Part shown: one piece after another, positions 19,649 to 30,720 of the stretch
Numbering within the stretch: the stretch's first letter is position 1
Layout: every line of letters starts with the position of its first letter
Assembly: GCF_006539565.1 (NCBI RefSeq)
Contig: NZ_BJNG01000035.1
Coordinates: 89,207-153,206 of the forward strand
Origin: Pseudonocardia hydrocarbonoxydans
GTDB taxonomy: Bacteria > Actinomycetota > Actinomycetes > Mycobacteriales > Pseudonocardiaceae
DNA: 64,000 nt
Direction of reading: 5' to 3'
Notes under the pieces: model-generated
The model's input: the letters and a program-made list of their open reading frames with translations, nothing else
Database searches by the model: none
Told to the model about the DNA's origin: nothing
Program-made: the position numbers and the translations under genes

Positions 19649-20823
19649 AGCTTCCGGTTCTGCTTGAGGTAGGCGGCCAGGTCGTCGTAGCTGCCGTCGG
19701 TGTTGGCGAACGCGACGACGTTGCGGGCCGTGGCGAACCACGGCCCGGTGCTCGGGCGCACCTCGGCCAGCGCGGCGTCGAGGTCGGCCATGCCGACGGG
19801 GCGGACGGAGCCCAGCCGCACCGAGTCGGCCAGCGCCCGCTCGACGGCGGTGGTGCACAGGTGCGCCAGGTCGGCGCCGGAGAAGTGCTCGGTGGAGCGG
19901 GTGAGGCGGTCGAGGTCGATGCCGCTGACGGGCCGGTCACGCAGGTGGTGGCGCAGGATCGCCGCGCGCGCGGGCGCGTCCGGCGGCAGGACCAGCAGCA
20001 TCCGGTCGAAGCGGCCGGGGCGGCGCAGGGCGCTGTCGACGTCCCACGGGTGGTTGGTGGCGCCGAGCACGAACACGCCCTCGTTGCGGCCGGCGTCGAG
20101 CTCGGCGAGCAGCGTGTTGACGGTGTTGCGCATGCTGGAGGAGTGCGTCAGGTGCGAGCGCTTCTGGCCGAGCGCGTCGACCTCGTCGAAGAACAGGACG
20201 CACGGGGCGTTGCGGCGCGCGGCCTCGAAGACCTGGGTGAGGTTGCGCTCGCTGGAGCCGGTGTACATGTCGAGCACGTCGGAGATGCCGACCTCGTAGA
20301 ACGACGCCCCCAGCTCGCCCGCGACGGCCCGCGCCACGAACGTCTTGCCGCAGCCGGGGGGCCCGTAGAGCAGCAGCCCGCCCGCGGTGCTCGTCCCGAA
20401 CGCCCTCGCCAGCTCCGGGTTGCGCATCGGGCCGAGCAGCGTCATCTCCAGCCGCTGCTTGACCTGCTCCATCCCGCCGACGTCGGCCAGGGTCAGCGAC
20501 GGCCGCTCGACGTCCTCGGTGACGGCGTCGGGCCGGTACTCCTGCGCGAACCCGGCCTCCAGCGGCCCGAGCTCCTGCTCGGCGCGCCCCCAGTCGAAAC
20601 CCGGCTCGACCGGCCGCGCGATCGCGGCGGTCAGCCGCTGCAGCAGCGCGACCGCCCGGGGGTCTCCGGGCGCGCGCGACAGCGCCTGCGTGCAGTGGGC
20701 CAGCGCCTCGGGGAGCCGGTCGCGGGCGGCGAGCAGGTCGGCGACGTGCAGCCGCAGCGGCACGTCGTCGGGTGAGGCGTCGACCGCTGCCAGGAGGCTG
20801 CCGAGGAGGGCGTCGTCGGGCAC
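19645..20823 (-). CDS. AAA-family ATPase with N-terminal TPR-like segment
   Basis: The product is 392 residues. Residues 1-70 form TPR-like helices; the AAA module (about 108-330) has Walker A GPPGCGKT, Walker B CVLFFDEVDALG, a sensor 1 asparagine in LGATNHP, and arginine fingers in RRPGRFDR. This is the classical AAA (p97/FtsH/Vps4-like) subgroup, but there is no protease or membrane segment. It probably remodels or disassembles a protein complex together with the coupled TPR membrane protein. The GTG start directly abuts GGGGAG with CATACT in front of that, fitting a leaderless transcript rather than a normal ribosome binding site. Confidence 0.82.
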   Translation of the reverse strand: MPDDALLGSLLAAVDASPDDVPLRLHVADLLAARDRLPEALAHCTQALSRAPGDPRAVALLQRLTAAIARPVEPGFDWGRAEQELGPLEAGFAQEYRPDAVTEDVERPSLTLADVGGMEQVKQRLEMTLLGPMRNPELARAFGTSTAGGLLLYGPPGCGKTFVARAVAGELGASFYEVGISDVLDMYTGSSERNLTQVFEAARRNAPCVLFFDEVDALGQKRSHLTHSSSMRNTVNTLLAELDAGRNEGVFVLGATNHPWDVDSALRRPGRFDRMLLVLPPDAPARAAILRHHLRDRPVSGIDLDRLTRSTEHFSGADLAHLCTTAVERALADSVRLGSVRPVGMADLDAALAEVRPSTGPWFATARNVVAFANTDGSYDDLAAYLKQNRKL

Positions 20824-20876
20824 CTCCCCAGTATGGCCACGGCCGCGGGGTGCCCTCCCGGTGATAGGACTCCCCC

Positions 20877-21923
20877 ATGACCCCGACGCGTGTGGCGCAG
20901 TTCTGCGACCGGTTCGGCCTGCGGGTGCCGATCCTCTCGGCCCCGATGGCCGGTGCCTGCCCGCCGGCGCTCGCCGTCGCCGTCGCGCAGGCGGGCGGGA
21001 TGGGCGCCGCCGGGGTGGTGCTCGACGGCCCGGAGCGCATCGCCGACTGGGCCGACGCGTTCCGCGCGGGCTCCTCCGGGGCGTTCCAGCTCAACCTCTG
21101 GGTCCCCGACGAGCCCGTCGACGAGCCCGCGCGCACCGCCGCCGCGGCGGCGTTCCTCGACCGCTTCGGCACCCCCGGCGGGCCCGGCCCGGCCGCGCCG
21201 GTGTTCGCCGAGCAGTGCGACGCCGTGCTGGCCGCCCGGCCGACCGCCGCCTCGTCGATCATGGGGTTGTTCGACGGGGACTACGTGGCGCGGCTGCACG
21301 AGGCGGGCGTCGCCTGGTTCGCCTGCGCCACCACCCTCGACGAGGCGCTGGCCGCGCAGGAGGCGGGTGCCGACGCCGTCGTCGCCCAGGGGATGGAGGC
21401 GGGCGGGCACCGCGGCGTGTTCGACCCGGCCGCCGCCGAGGGCACGTCGGTCGGCCTGTTCGCGCTGGTCCCGCGCCTGGCCGACGCGCTGGAAGTGCCG
21501 GTGATCGCGGCCGGCGGCATCGCCGACTGCCGGGGCGTGGCGGCGGCGATCGCGCTGGGCGCGAGCGCGGTGCAGGTGGGCACGGCGCTGCTGCGCGCCC
21601 CGGAGACGGCGATCGCCCCGGAGTGGGCGGCCTCGCTCGACGGTCTTGCGCCCGAGGCCACCGTGACCACCCGCGCCTACACCGGCCGGCTCGCCCGGGC
21701 CGCCCCCACGCCGTACGTGACGGCCTGGACCGCCCCCGACGCCCCACCGCCCGCGCCCTACCCGGACCAGCGCGCGCTCGTCGCCCGGATGCGGCGCGGG
21801 GAGCCCGGGGGGCTCGACCGCGCCAACCACTGGGCGGGGCAGTCCGCGGCGCTGGCTCGAGCGGAGCCGGCGGGCGAGGTCGTCACGCGGATGTGGGCCG
21901 AGGCGCGGGCGCTACTCGGGTGA
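20877..21923 (+). CDS. Nitronate monooxygenase / 2-nitropropane dioxygenase family
   Basis: The product is 348 residues. The TIM-barrel FMN enzyme begins with RFGLRVPILSAPMAG and AVAQAGGMGAAGVV, and has the conserved AQGMEAGGHRG loop that places the catalytic histidine, then IAAGGIADCRGVAAAIALGASAVQVGTALL, the phosphate-binding region. These enzymes oxidise toxic nitronates such as propionate-3-nitronate. Some relatives are enoyl reductases, so exact substrate is open. TAGGAC lies six bases before the ATG, suggesting a leaderless start. It is divergent from the AAA gene and overlaps the toxin gene stop by 12 bases. Confidence 0.83.
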   Translation: MTPTRVAQFCDRFGLRVPILSAPMAGACPPALAVAVAQAGGMGAAGVVLDGPERIADWADAFRAGSSGAFQLNLWVPDEPVDEPARTAAAAAFLDRFGTPGGPGPAAPVFAEQCDAVLAARPTAASSIMGLFDGDYVARLHEAGVAWFACATTLDEALAAQEAGADAVVAQGMEAGGHRGVFDPAAAEGTSVGLFALVPRLADALEVPVIAAGGIADCRGVAAAIALGASAVQVGTALLRAPETAIAPEWAASLDGLAPEATVTTRAYTGRLARAAPTPYVTAWTAPDAPPPAPYPDQRALVARMRRGEPGGLDRANHWAGQSAALARAEPAGEVVTRMWAEARALLG

Positions 21924-22322
21924 GATCAGCTCGACGGTCGGGAAGTACGTCCGGTACCGCCCCGCATCGCGGCTGAGCAGGCGCATGTCGAGGACGGCGG
22001 CGTGGGCGCCGACGAAGAGGTCCGGAAGGGTCGAGGTGCGGGTGCCGCCGCGGCGGCGGTAGTCACCGAAGCAGCGGGCCGCGAGGAAACCGGCGGCCCA
22101 GGGCAGGTTGCCGCGGACGAAGCGGGTGGACAGCACGTCGTCGAGCTCCTCGATCGTCGAGAACCGCAGCGAGATCTCGGCGTAGACGATCTGGTTGAGC
22201 ACCACCGGGCCGCGGTCGAACGCCTCGGCCAGGTGCCGGGCCGACCACTCCTGCCAGTGCGGATCCCGCGTGAACAGGTCGAGCAGCACGTTCGAGTCGA
22301 CGAGCGTGGCCCGCTCGGTCAC
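21912..22322 (-). CDS. PIN-domain toxin (VapC-like ribonuclease)
   Basis: The product is 136 residues. The acidic residues of the PIN nuclease site are visible: Asp in VDSNVLLDLF, Glu in NQIVYAEIS, Asp in LPDLFVGAHAAV, and Asp in LLSRDAGRY. PIN toxins are metal-dependent RNases that stop translation by cutting tRNA, rRNA or mRNA. The GTG start overlaps the antitoxin stop (GTGA), the standard antitoxin-first order. The gene ends inside the 3' end of the convergent nitronate monooxygenase gene, an overlap of 12 bases. Confidence 0.87.
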   Translation of the reverse strand: MTERATLVDSNVLLDLFTRDPHWQEWSARHLAEAFDRGPVVLNQIVYAEISLRFSTIEELDDVLSTRFVRGNLPWAAGFLAARCFGDYRRRGGTRTSTLPDLFVGAHAAVLDMRLLSRDAGRYRTYFPTVELISPE

Positions 22323-22552
22323 CCGTCCTCGCCACGGGTCAGGGACATGATCTCGTCGGTGCTCAGCTCGACGTCGCCCCGTCCGATCAGGGCGTCGACC
22401 ATCCGGTGGCCGCGGCCCGTGGGCCCGGTCGCCGGGACGATGGTGGCGACGCCGTCGCGGACGACGACGTCGACCTCGTCGCCCGGCTGGAGCCCGAGCT
22501 CGTGCCGGACGTGCTGCGGGATGGTGATCTGCCCCTTGCTCGTGAGACGCAC
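22319..22552 (-). CDS. AbrB/SpoVT-type antitoxin
   Basis: The product is 77 residues. The N-terminal swapped-hairpin domain is clear: RLTSKGQITIPQHVRHELGLQPGDEVDVVVRDG. The C-terminal half would wrap around the PIN toxin. AbrB-type antitoxins bind their own promoter; a 28-base inverted repeat sits four bases upstream of the start. There is no ribosome binding site, and TACTCT on the minus strand lies six bases before the GTG, so the mRNA is probably leaderless and the operator overlaps the -10 box. Confidence 0.87.
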   Translation of the reverse strand: MRLTSKGQITIPQHVRHELGLQPGDEVDVVVRDGVATIVPATGPTGRGHRMVDALIGRGDVELSTDEIMSLTRGEDG

Positions 22553-22555
22553 GCG

Positions 22556-22583
22556 GTAAGAGTAACACCGGTAAGACTCTTAC
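22556..22583. promoter_or_regulatory. Inverted-repeat operator of the toxin-antitoxin pair
   Basis: GTAAGAGT and its exact complement ACTCTTAC flank a 12-base spacer. The left arm contains the predicted -10 box (TACTCT on the minus strand), so antitoxin bound here would occlude RNA polymerase. An extra GTAAG in the spacer (22571-22575) repeats the first five bases of the left arm. The stretch is AT-richer than its surroundings. Confidence 0.7.
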
Positions 22584-22595
22584 TACCCGTTTCTC

Positions 22596-22616
22596 CTTGA
22601 GCGGAACACACTCAAC
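22596..22616. promoter_or_regulatory. HAIR operator for HspR, upstream of clpB
   Basis: CTTGAGC, seven bases, ACTCAAC: the HAIR consensus with one changed base per arm and exact spacing. It ends 68 bases before the clpB ATG and lies 12 bases from the toxin-antitoxin operator. It ties clpB to the HspR regulon. Confidence 0.9.
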
Positions 22617-22684
22617 TTTCCTGACGTTGGCACAGTCGACGGGCACGATGGAGGCCCAGGCGACACGCAGGAGGACCCGAGCGG

Positions 22685-25285
<2,601 letters not shown>

Positions 25286-25352
25286 CCCCACCCCCTCCCC
25301 GCACCCCGCCCCCGCCGCCCCCACCACCCCCACCGGCCCACCGCCCCGGATC

Positions 25353-25403
25353 GCAGTGGGGTGGCTTCACTGCAACTGCGTTGGAGTGAAGCCACACCAC
25401 TGC
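25353..25403. repeat. Dispersed palindromic repeat, copy 1
   Basis: A 19-base arm GCAGTGGGGTGGCTTCACT is followed after 13 bases by its reverse complement with one mismatch (25385-25403). A second copy with the same arms and the same 13-base loop lies at 58407-58457. It falls 67 bases after the clpB stop and before the gene at 25515. It may end transcription, but the conservation between copies suggests a dispersed repeat family. Confidence 0.85.
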
Positions 25404-25514
25404 AAGGCGGGCGGGGGTGGGCGCGGGGGGTGGGGCGCGGGGTGTCCGGCCCCGGCGGCGGGCGGGCGTGTGGCGTTGCCGGGGTTTGCCCGGCCGCGGG
25501 GCTAGGGTGCGGCC

Positions 25515-26171
25515 GTGGGCATTCCGTCGGGCGTGTGGTTCGTCATCGCCGTGGTCGCGCTGCTGGTCGGCGTCGCGTTGCTGGTCCTCGACCGGCGCCG
25601 CGCCGACGGGGGAGCCGCGCGCGACCGTCGCCGCTGGGCGGCCGCGCGCGAGTGGGAGTACCTCGACAGCGATCCGGTCCTGCCCAGCCGCTGGCGCTAC
25701 GGCACGATCCACCAGGGCGGGCCGGGCGTCGCCCGCAACCTGATCAGCGGCGACGTCCCCACCCCGGACGGCCCGCGCCAGGCCTACGTGTTCGACCACG
25801 AGCAGGCCGGGCGGCTCAGCTCCGTGCTCGCGGCGGTGCAGGTGCGCAACCCGGTGCCCGCGGCCGTCGAGCTGCGGCTGCCCTCGGCCCCGCTGCCCGA
25901 CGACGCCGGTCTCGACCTGCTGGAGCCCGTCGGTGTCCGCTACGCCTTCGTGGCCGACGCCGACGCCGTGCGCCCGCTGCTGACCAAGCGTCTCGCCCGG
26001 GCCGCCGACGCGGTGGGCGACGACGTCGAGCTGCTGTGGGCCGAGGAGGCCTGGGTGCTGGCCACCGCGCCGCTGAACTCCACCGTCGACCGCCTGCAGG
26101 ACCTGCTGGCCGACCTGTCGGAGGTCGCCACCGCCCTGGAACGCGCCGACCGCAGCGCCACCTCGCGCTAG
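25515..26171 (+). CDS. Hypothetical membrane-anchored protein upstream of an SDR and pyrE
   Basis: The product is 218 residues. One N-terminal transmembrane helix (residues 6-26) is followed by a basic stop-transfer (DRRRADGGAARDRRR) and a soluble domain of alternating strands. No enzyme motif was seen. Its place between clpB and pyrE matches a conserved hypothetical of mycobacteria (Rv0383c position). TAGGGT lies six bases before the GTG and there is no ribosome binding site, so the transcript is likely leaderless. The stop codon touches the start of the next gene, suggesting an operon with the dehydrogenase and pyrE. Confidence 0.7.
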   Translation: MGIPSGVWFVIAVVALLVGVALLVLDRRRADGGAARDRRRWAAAREWEYLDSDPVLPSRWRYGTIHQGGPGVARNLISGDVPTPDGPRQAYVFDHEQAGRLSSVLAAVQVRNPVPAAVELRLPSAPLPDDAGLDLLEPVGVRYAFVADADAVRPLLTKRLARAADAVGDDVELLWAEEAWVLATAPLNSTVDRLQDLLADLSEVATALERADRSATSR

Positions 26172-26933
26172 ATGCCCACGGCACTGGTCACCGGAGCCAC
26201 CTCCGGCATCGGGGCGGCGTTCGCCTCCCGGCTGGCCCGCGAGGGCCGCGACCTCGTGCTCGTCGCACGGGACCGGCAGCGGCTGGAGTCCACCGCGGCG
26301 GCGCTGCGCGGCGGGGTCGAGGTCGAGGTGCTGCCCGCCGACCTCACCACCGACGAGGGGCGCGCGGCCGTCGTCGCCCGGCTGGGCGGCGCCCCGGTCG
26401 ACCTGCTGGTCAACAACGCGGGCATGGCACTGTCCGGGTCGTTCCTGGACTGCACCCCCGACGACCTGGCCCGCCAGCTCGCGCTGAACGTCGGCGCGGT
26501 GCTGGCGCTGACCAGGGCGGCCCTGCCGGGGATGGTGCAGCGCGGCCGCGGCGGGGTGGTCAACGTCTCCAGCGTCGCCGGGTTCCTGGCCGGGCGGGGC
26601 TCCACCTACAGTGCGGACAAGGCGTGGGTCACGTCGTTCACCGAGGGGGTGGCGGCGTCGCTGCACGGCACGGGGGTGCGGGCGATGGCGCTGTGTCCGG
26701 GGTTCGTGCGCACCGAGTTCCACCAGCGCGCGGGCATCGACGTCGGCACGCGGACCGGGCCGCTGTGGCTCGACGCCGACCGGGTCGTCGCCGACGCCCT
26801 GGCCGATCTCGCGAGGGGGAGGACCGTGTCCGTTCCGGGCCCGCAGTACAAGGCGATCGTCGCGCTGGCCGACGTGCTGCCGCGCGCGCTGATGCGCCGC
26901 ATCACCGCCACCTTCGACCGGGACCGGACGTGA
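26172..26933 (+). CDS. Short-chain dehydrogenase/reductase
   Basis: The product is 253 residues and starts immediately after the previous stop. The Rossmann motif GATSGIG is at residues 8-14, NNAG follows near residue 80, and the catalytic Ser with YSADK (Tyr-x3-Lys) lies near residues 140-155. The sequence resembles SDRs acting on acyl or keto groups (DltE-like), but the substrate cannot be told. NADP preference is suggested by the absence of an acidic residue after the second strand (LVARDRQR). The stop overlaps the pyrE start. Confidence 0.85.
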   Translation: MPTALVTGATSGIGAAFASRLAREGRDLVLVARDRQRLESTAAALRGGVEVEVLPADLTTDEGRAAVVARLGGAPVDLLVNNAGMALSGSFLDCTPDDLARQLALNVGAVLALTRAALPGMVQRGRGGVVNVSSVAGFLAGRGSTYSADKAWVTSFTEGVAASLHGTGVRAMALCPGFVRTEFHQRAGIDVGTRTGPLWLDADRVVADALADLARGRTVSVPGPQYKAIVALADVLPRALMRRITATFDRDRT

Positions 26934-27496
26934 CCTCGCCCGCGCAGGCGAGCGCGGAGCTCGCGGAGCTGGCCGCGCTGGTCCGCGAGCACGGGGTCGT
27001 GCACGGCCGGGTCACGCTGGCCTCGGGCGTCGAGTCCGACCACTACGTCGACCTGCGCCGGGTCACGCTGCACCACGCGGCGGCCCCGCTGGTCGGGCGA
27101 CTGGTGCGGGTGCTCACGGCCGACTGGGACTACTCCGCCGTCGGCGGCCTCACCCTCGGAGCCGACCCGATCGCCGACGCCGTGCTGCACGCGGCGTCCG
27201 TCGAGCCCGACGCCGGACCCGTCGACGCGTTCGTGGTGCGCAAGTCCACCAAGGAGCACGGGATGCAGCGGCTCATCGAGGGCCCCGACATCACCGGCCG
27301 CCGCGTGCTCGTCGTCGAGGACACCTCGACGACGGGGGGCTCGGTGCTCACCGCCGTCCGCGCGGTGCGTGCGGCCGGGGCCGAGATCGTCGGCGTGGCC
27401 ACGATCGTCGACCGCGACACCGGCGCCCGGGAGGCGATCGAGGCCGAGGGGCTCGCCTACCGCGCGCTGCTCGGACTACCCGATCTGGGTCTCTAG
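26930..27496 (+). CDS. pyrE: Orotate phosphoribosyltransferase
   Basis: The product is 188 residues. The PRPP-binding loop [18 protein letters not shown] is near residues 122-139, and the conserved KSTKEHG loop ([11 protein letters not shown]) precedes it. The enzyme attaches ribose 5-phosphate to orotate to form OMP in pyrimidine synthesis. Its GTG overlaps the SDR stop, so it is translated in the same operon, far from the other pyr genes as is usual in actinobacteria. No pyrimidine attenuator was seen nearby. Confidence 0.95.
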   Translation: MTSPAQASAELAELAALVREHGVVHGRVTLASGVESDHYVDLRRVTLHHAAAPLVGRLVRVLTADWDYSAVGGLTLGADPIADAVLHAASVEPDAGPVDAFVVRKSTKEHGMQRLIEGPDITGRRVLVVEDTSTTGGSVLTAVRAVRAAGAEIVGVATIVDRDTGAREAIEAEGLAYRALLGLPDLGL

Positions 27497-27599
27497 CTTC
27501 GGCTGCCCGGAAACCTGCTCGCAACCGTTCGGACGATCCGCCGCGCCGTTTCGTGACGCATACTCGTCAATCACGAGAAGGTCACGGCGGGAGGCTCCT

Positions 27600-28274
27600 A
27601 TGCGGTTTCGCACTGGTCAGCGCTCCGCCGGTGTCCTGATTGCGTCCATTCTGTGCCTTCTGATGACCGTTTCGTGCGGTTCGCCGGAATACACCTACGT
27701 CGCCAACTCAGAGGAACGCACCTACGTCCGATTGCCCGTCGACTGGCGGGCCGTCGACGCCGACGAGCTGGCCGCCGCACTGGGCCTGGACACCGGGGCC
27801 GCCCTGTCCGAGCAGGGTCTGTGGCTGGAGGGCTACGACGCCGACCTGCTGCCGTCCGCGGCGCACCTGTTCGGCCCGCACGCCCCGGCGCCGACCGGGC
27901 TGCTGCTCGTGCAGGACGTCGCGGCGCCCGCCCGCGGGCAGTACTCGCTCGACCGGCTGCGTGACCTGTTCCAGCCCACCTCGGAGACCGGGCGCCGGGC
28001 GCTCGCCCAGAACCCCGGCTCGCCGCTCACCGACTTCGCCCTGCTCGCCGACGAGGTGCTCACCCCCGGCGACGGCATCCGCGGCGTGCGGGTCGTCTAC
28101 CGCTACCGGGTCGGGGGCGGGCCCATGCAGGTGTTCGACAAGACCGCCTACGTCAACGACGACGCCAGCAAGCTCTACGTGTTCGTGGCCCGGTGCTCCT
28201 CGGAGTGCTACGGGCAGCACCAGGAGGAGATCGAGCGCGCGGTCTCCTCGTTCACCGTCCTGGAGGGTCCGTGA
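27600..28274 (+). CDS. Putative lipoprotein coupled to an FtsH-like protease
   Basis: The product is 224 residues from the ATG at 27600, preceded by GGGAGG. The signal sequence ends in LLMTVSCGS, a lipobox with the modified cysteine at residue 26. The mature part is soluble with no recognised domain; it contains two pairs of polar strands and CSSECYG near the C-terminus that could form a disulfide. It is exposed outside the membrane. The stop overlaps the start of the FtsH-like gene (GTGA), so it probably acts as a partner or substrate adaptor of that protease; this is inference. Confidence 0.75.
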   Translation: MRFRTGQRSAGVLIASILCLLMTVSCGSPEYTYVANSEERTYVRLPVDWRAVDADELAAALGLDTGAALSEQGLWLEGYDADLLPSAAHLFGPHAPAPTGLLLVQDVAAPARGQYSLDRLRDLFQPTSETGRRALAQNPGSPLTDFALLADEVLTPGDGIRGVRVVYRYRVGGGPMQVFDKTAYVNDDASKLYVFVARCSSECYGQHQEEIERAVSSFTVLEGP

Positions 28275-30652
28275 CCGTCGCACCGGAGTCCGACGCCCCC
28301 GAGGGACTCACCCCTCCCGACGAGCACCCGGCGCCCGCACGCCCGACCCGCAAACCGCACTCCCTGTGGGACCGCGTCCGGCTGCTGCTGCTGTTCGCGC
28401 TGGCGTGGTTCGTCGTCGTCTGGGCGGCGATGGCCGACAACCCGCTGCTGCCCTTCGTCGAGGCGATGCGGCTGCACGTCGTCGAGTCGCAGTGGCTGCT
28501 GTGGCTGGCCGGGATCGAGGTGGTGCGGCAGGCGCACTTCCTGGTGAGCGAGCGGTCGGCGGCCTACCACGGCTTCTGGACCGACCGGGTGTTCGGCGGC
28601 ACCGACCGGGCGCTGCGCAGGCGGTTCTCGGACTGGACGCGCTTCCGGCTCGCCCGGATGCTCAAGTGGCTCGCCTTCGTCGTGCTGTTCTCGCTGGTGG
28701 CGGCCCAGATCCTGGAGACGAGCCCGCCGCTGGCCCTGTTCGAGGCCCCCGCGCTGATCTTCGCGGCGCTGCCGTTCGTGCTGCAGCTCTCGTTCGGCTT
28801 CCTGTTCATCGCGGTGCAGTTCATCGGCCTGTTCTGGCTGCTCTCGCGCGGCGGCGTCGACACCTACTACCCCGACGACATCAAGACCCGCTTCTCCGAC
28901 GTGTGGGGGCAGGACCACGTCGTCGAGCGGATCAAGGAGAACATCCTGTTCCTGGAGGACCCGGAGGAGATCGAGCGCAAGGGCGGATACGTCCCCGGCG
29001 GCCTGCTGCTCTGGGGCCCGCCGGGCACCGGGAAGACCCTGATGGCCGAGGCGGTGGCCGGGGAGACCGGCAAGCCCTACGTGTTCGTCGACCCGGGCGC
29101 GTTCATCAACATGTTCATGGGCGTCGGCATCCTCAAGGTGAAGTCGCTGTTCCGGAAGCTGCGCAAGCTGTCGCTGCGCTACGGCGGCGTGATCGTCTTC
29201 TTCGACGAGGCCGACGCGCTGGGCAACCGCGGCTCGCTCGCCTCGGTCGGGCCGGGCGGGGTGCGCGGCTTCGGGCCGTACCGGGCGGCGGGCTGCCACG
29301 GCGCGTCCTACCTGTCGAACGACACGCGCTGGATGCTCGCCCGCTCCGCCGCCGCGGCCGCCGAGCCCGAGCCGGAGACCGGCCGTAACAAGATCATCAT
29401 GGGTGGGATGGGCGGCGGCGGGGGCGGCATGGGCACGCTGCAGGCGCTGCTCACCGAGCTGTCCGGGCTGAAGAAGCCGCGCGGGCTGATCAACCGGTGG
29501 GGCCGGCGCGCGCTCGGGATGCGGCCCAAGCCGCCGCCGAAGTACCGCCTGCTGGTGATGATGGCGACGAACATGCCCGAGTCGCTCGACGAGGCGCTGC
29601 TGCGCCCCGGTCGCATCGACCGCATCTACAAGGTCGGCTACCCGAGCAAGGCCGGGCGCATCCGCACCTACCGCGGCTACTTCGACAAGGTGCCGCACGA
29701 GATCACCGACTCCGACCTGGACAAGCTCGCCACGATCACCCCCTACGCCACCGGCGCCACGATCAAGGACCTGGTCAACGAGGCGCTGATCACCGCGATC
29801 CGCGACGGCCGGGAAGTCATCGAGTGGCGCGACGTGCTGCGGGCCAAACAGCTCAAGGACCTCGGGCCGCCCGAGGACGTCGAGTACATCGAGCGCGAGC
29901 GGCACGCCGTCGCCGTGCACGAGGCCTGCCACGCCGTCGTCGCCTACCGGATGCGGCGGCACATGGAGATCGACCTGGCGACCATCGAGAAGGGCGCCGA
30001 CTACCTCGGCATGGTCGCCAGCATCCCGCCGGAGGACCAGTTCACGCGCTGGCGCTCGGAGTTCGAGGCCGACATCCTCGTCTCGCTCGCCTCGCTGGCC
30101 GGGGAGCGGATGTTCTTCGACGGCGACTCGTCGTCGGGGGTGTCGGGCGACCTGGAGTCGGCCACCACGCTCGCGACGTTCATGGAGGGCAACTGGGGCA
30201 TGGGCGCCACCGTGTCGTCGTACAACACGGCGCGGCGGCTGGGCACCGGCGCACCCGGCAGCGCGGGCGGCGAGTCCGACACCCTGGAGGCGCTGGGCCG
30301 GATGCAGCTCGTCGACCGCGTGGAGGACTCGCTCGGCGCGTTGCTGGAGCGGGCCGTCGACATCCTGGAGGAGAACCGCTCGGCCGTGCTCGCCGTCGCC
30401 CACGCGCTGGAGACGCACAAGACCCTCTCCGGCGACGACATCGAGGCGGTCATCGACGGCCGGCGGGGCGCCACCGTGGACGGGCGGATCTACCGCGACG
30501 AGGGGTTCCTCGCCGAGCTGGAGGACTACCACAGCGCCGCGGCCGGGGCCCACCACGGACACAGCGCCGTGACCCTCGCCCTGCCGCTGGGCGACCGTCG
30601 GCCGGCGGCCGGGACGGAGGCGGCGGCCACCCCGCACGAGCCACCCCACTGA
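28271..30652 (+). CDS. FtsH-like membrane AAA protease (M41), non-standard
   Basis: The product is 793 residues. Hydrophobic segments at about 37-55, 131-147 and 161-191 replace the two-helix anchor of ordinary FtsH. The AAA module has Walker A GPPGTGKT at 249-256 and Walker B FFDEAD near 310-315, but an insertion of about 110 residues (to about 430) with a Gly/Met-rich loop interrupts it before RPGRIDR. The peptidase has HEACH at 550-554 (usually HEAGH) and the third ligand in SGDLESAT, so it should be active. It would degrade membrane or misfolded proteins using ATP and zinc. It is coupled to the lipoprotein gene. A standard ftsH is expected elsewhere, making this an extra paralogue. Confidence 0.85.
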   Translation: MTVAPESDAPEGLTPPDEHPAPARPTRKPHSLWDRVRLLLLFALAWFVVVWAAMADNPLLPFVEAMRLHVVESQWLLWLAGIEVVRQAHFLVSERSAAYHGFWTDRVFGGTDRALRRRFSDWTRFRLARMLKWLAFVVLFSLVAAQILETSPPLALFEAPALIFAALPFVLQLSFGFLFIAVQFIGLFWLLSRGGVDTYYPDDIKTRFSDVWGQDHVVERIKENILFLEDPEEIERKGGYVPGGLLLWGPPGTGKTLMAEAVAGETGKPYVFVDPGAFINMFMGVGILKVKSLFRKLRKLSLRYGGVIVFFDEADALGNRGSLASVGPGGVRGFGPYRAAGCHGASYLSNDTRWMLARSAAAAAEPEPETGRNKIIMGGMGGGGGGMGTLQALLTELSGLKKPRGLINRWGRRALGMRPKPPPKYRLLVMMATNMPESLDEALLRPGRIDRIYKVGYPSKAGRIRTYRGYFDKVPHEITDSDLDKLATITPYATGATIKDLVNEALITAIRDGREVIEWRDVLRAKQLKDLGPPEDVEYIERERHAVAVHEACHAVVAYRMRRHMEIDLATIEKGADYLGMVASIPPEDQFTRWRSEFEADILVSLASLAGERMFFDGDSSSGVSGDLESATTLATFMEGNWGMGATVSSYNTARRLGTGAPGSAGGESDTLEALGRMQLVDRVEDSLGALLERAVDILEENRSAVLAVAHALETHKTLSGDDIEAVIDGRRGATVDGRIYRDEGFLAELEDYHSAAAGAHHGHSAVTLALPLGDRRPAAGTEAAATPHEPPH

Positions 30653-30720
30653 TCCCCGCGGGTCGCGACGTCCGGGGTGCGGGGTGCGGGGTGGCCACCG
30701 GGGCAGCGCATCATCCTCGG

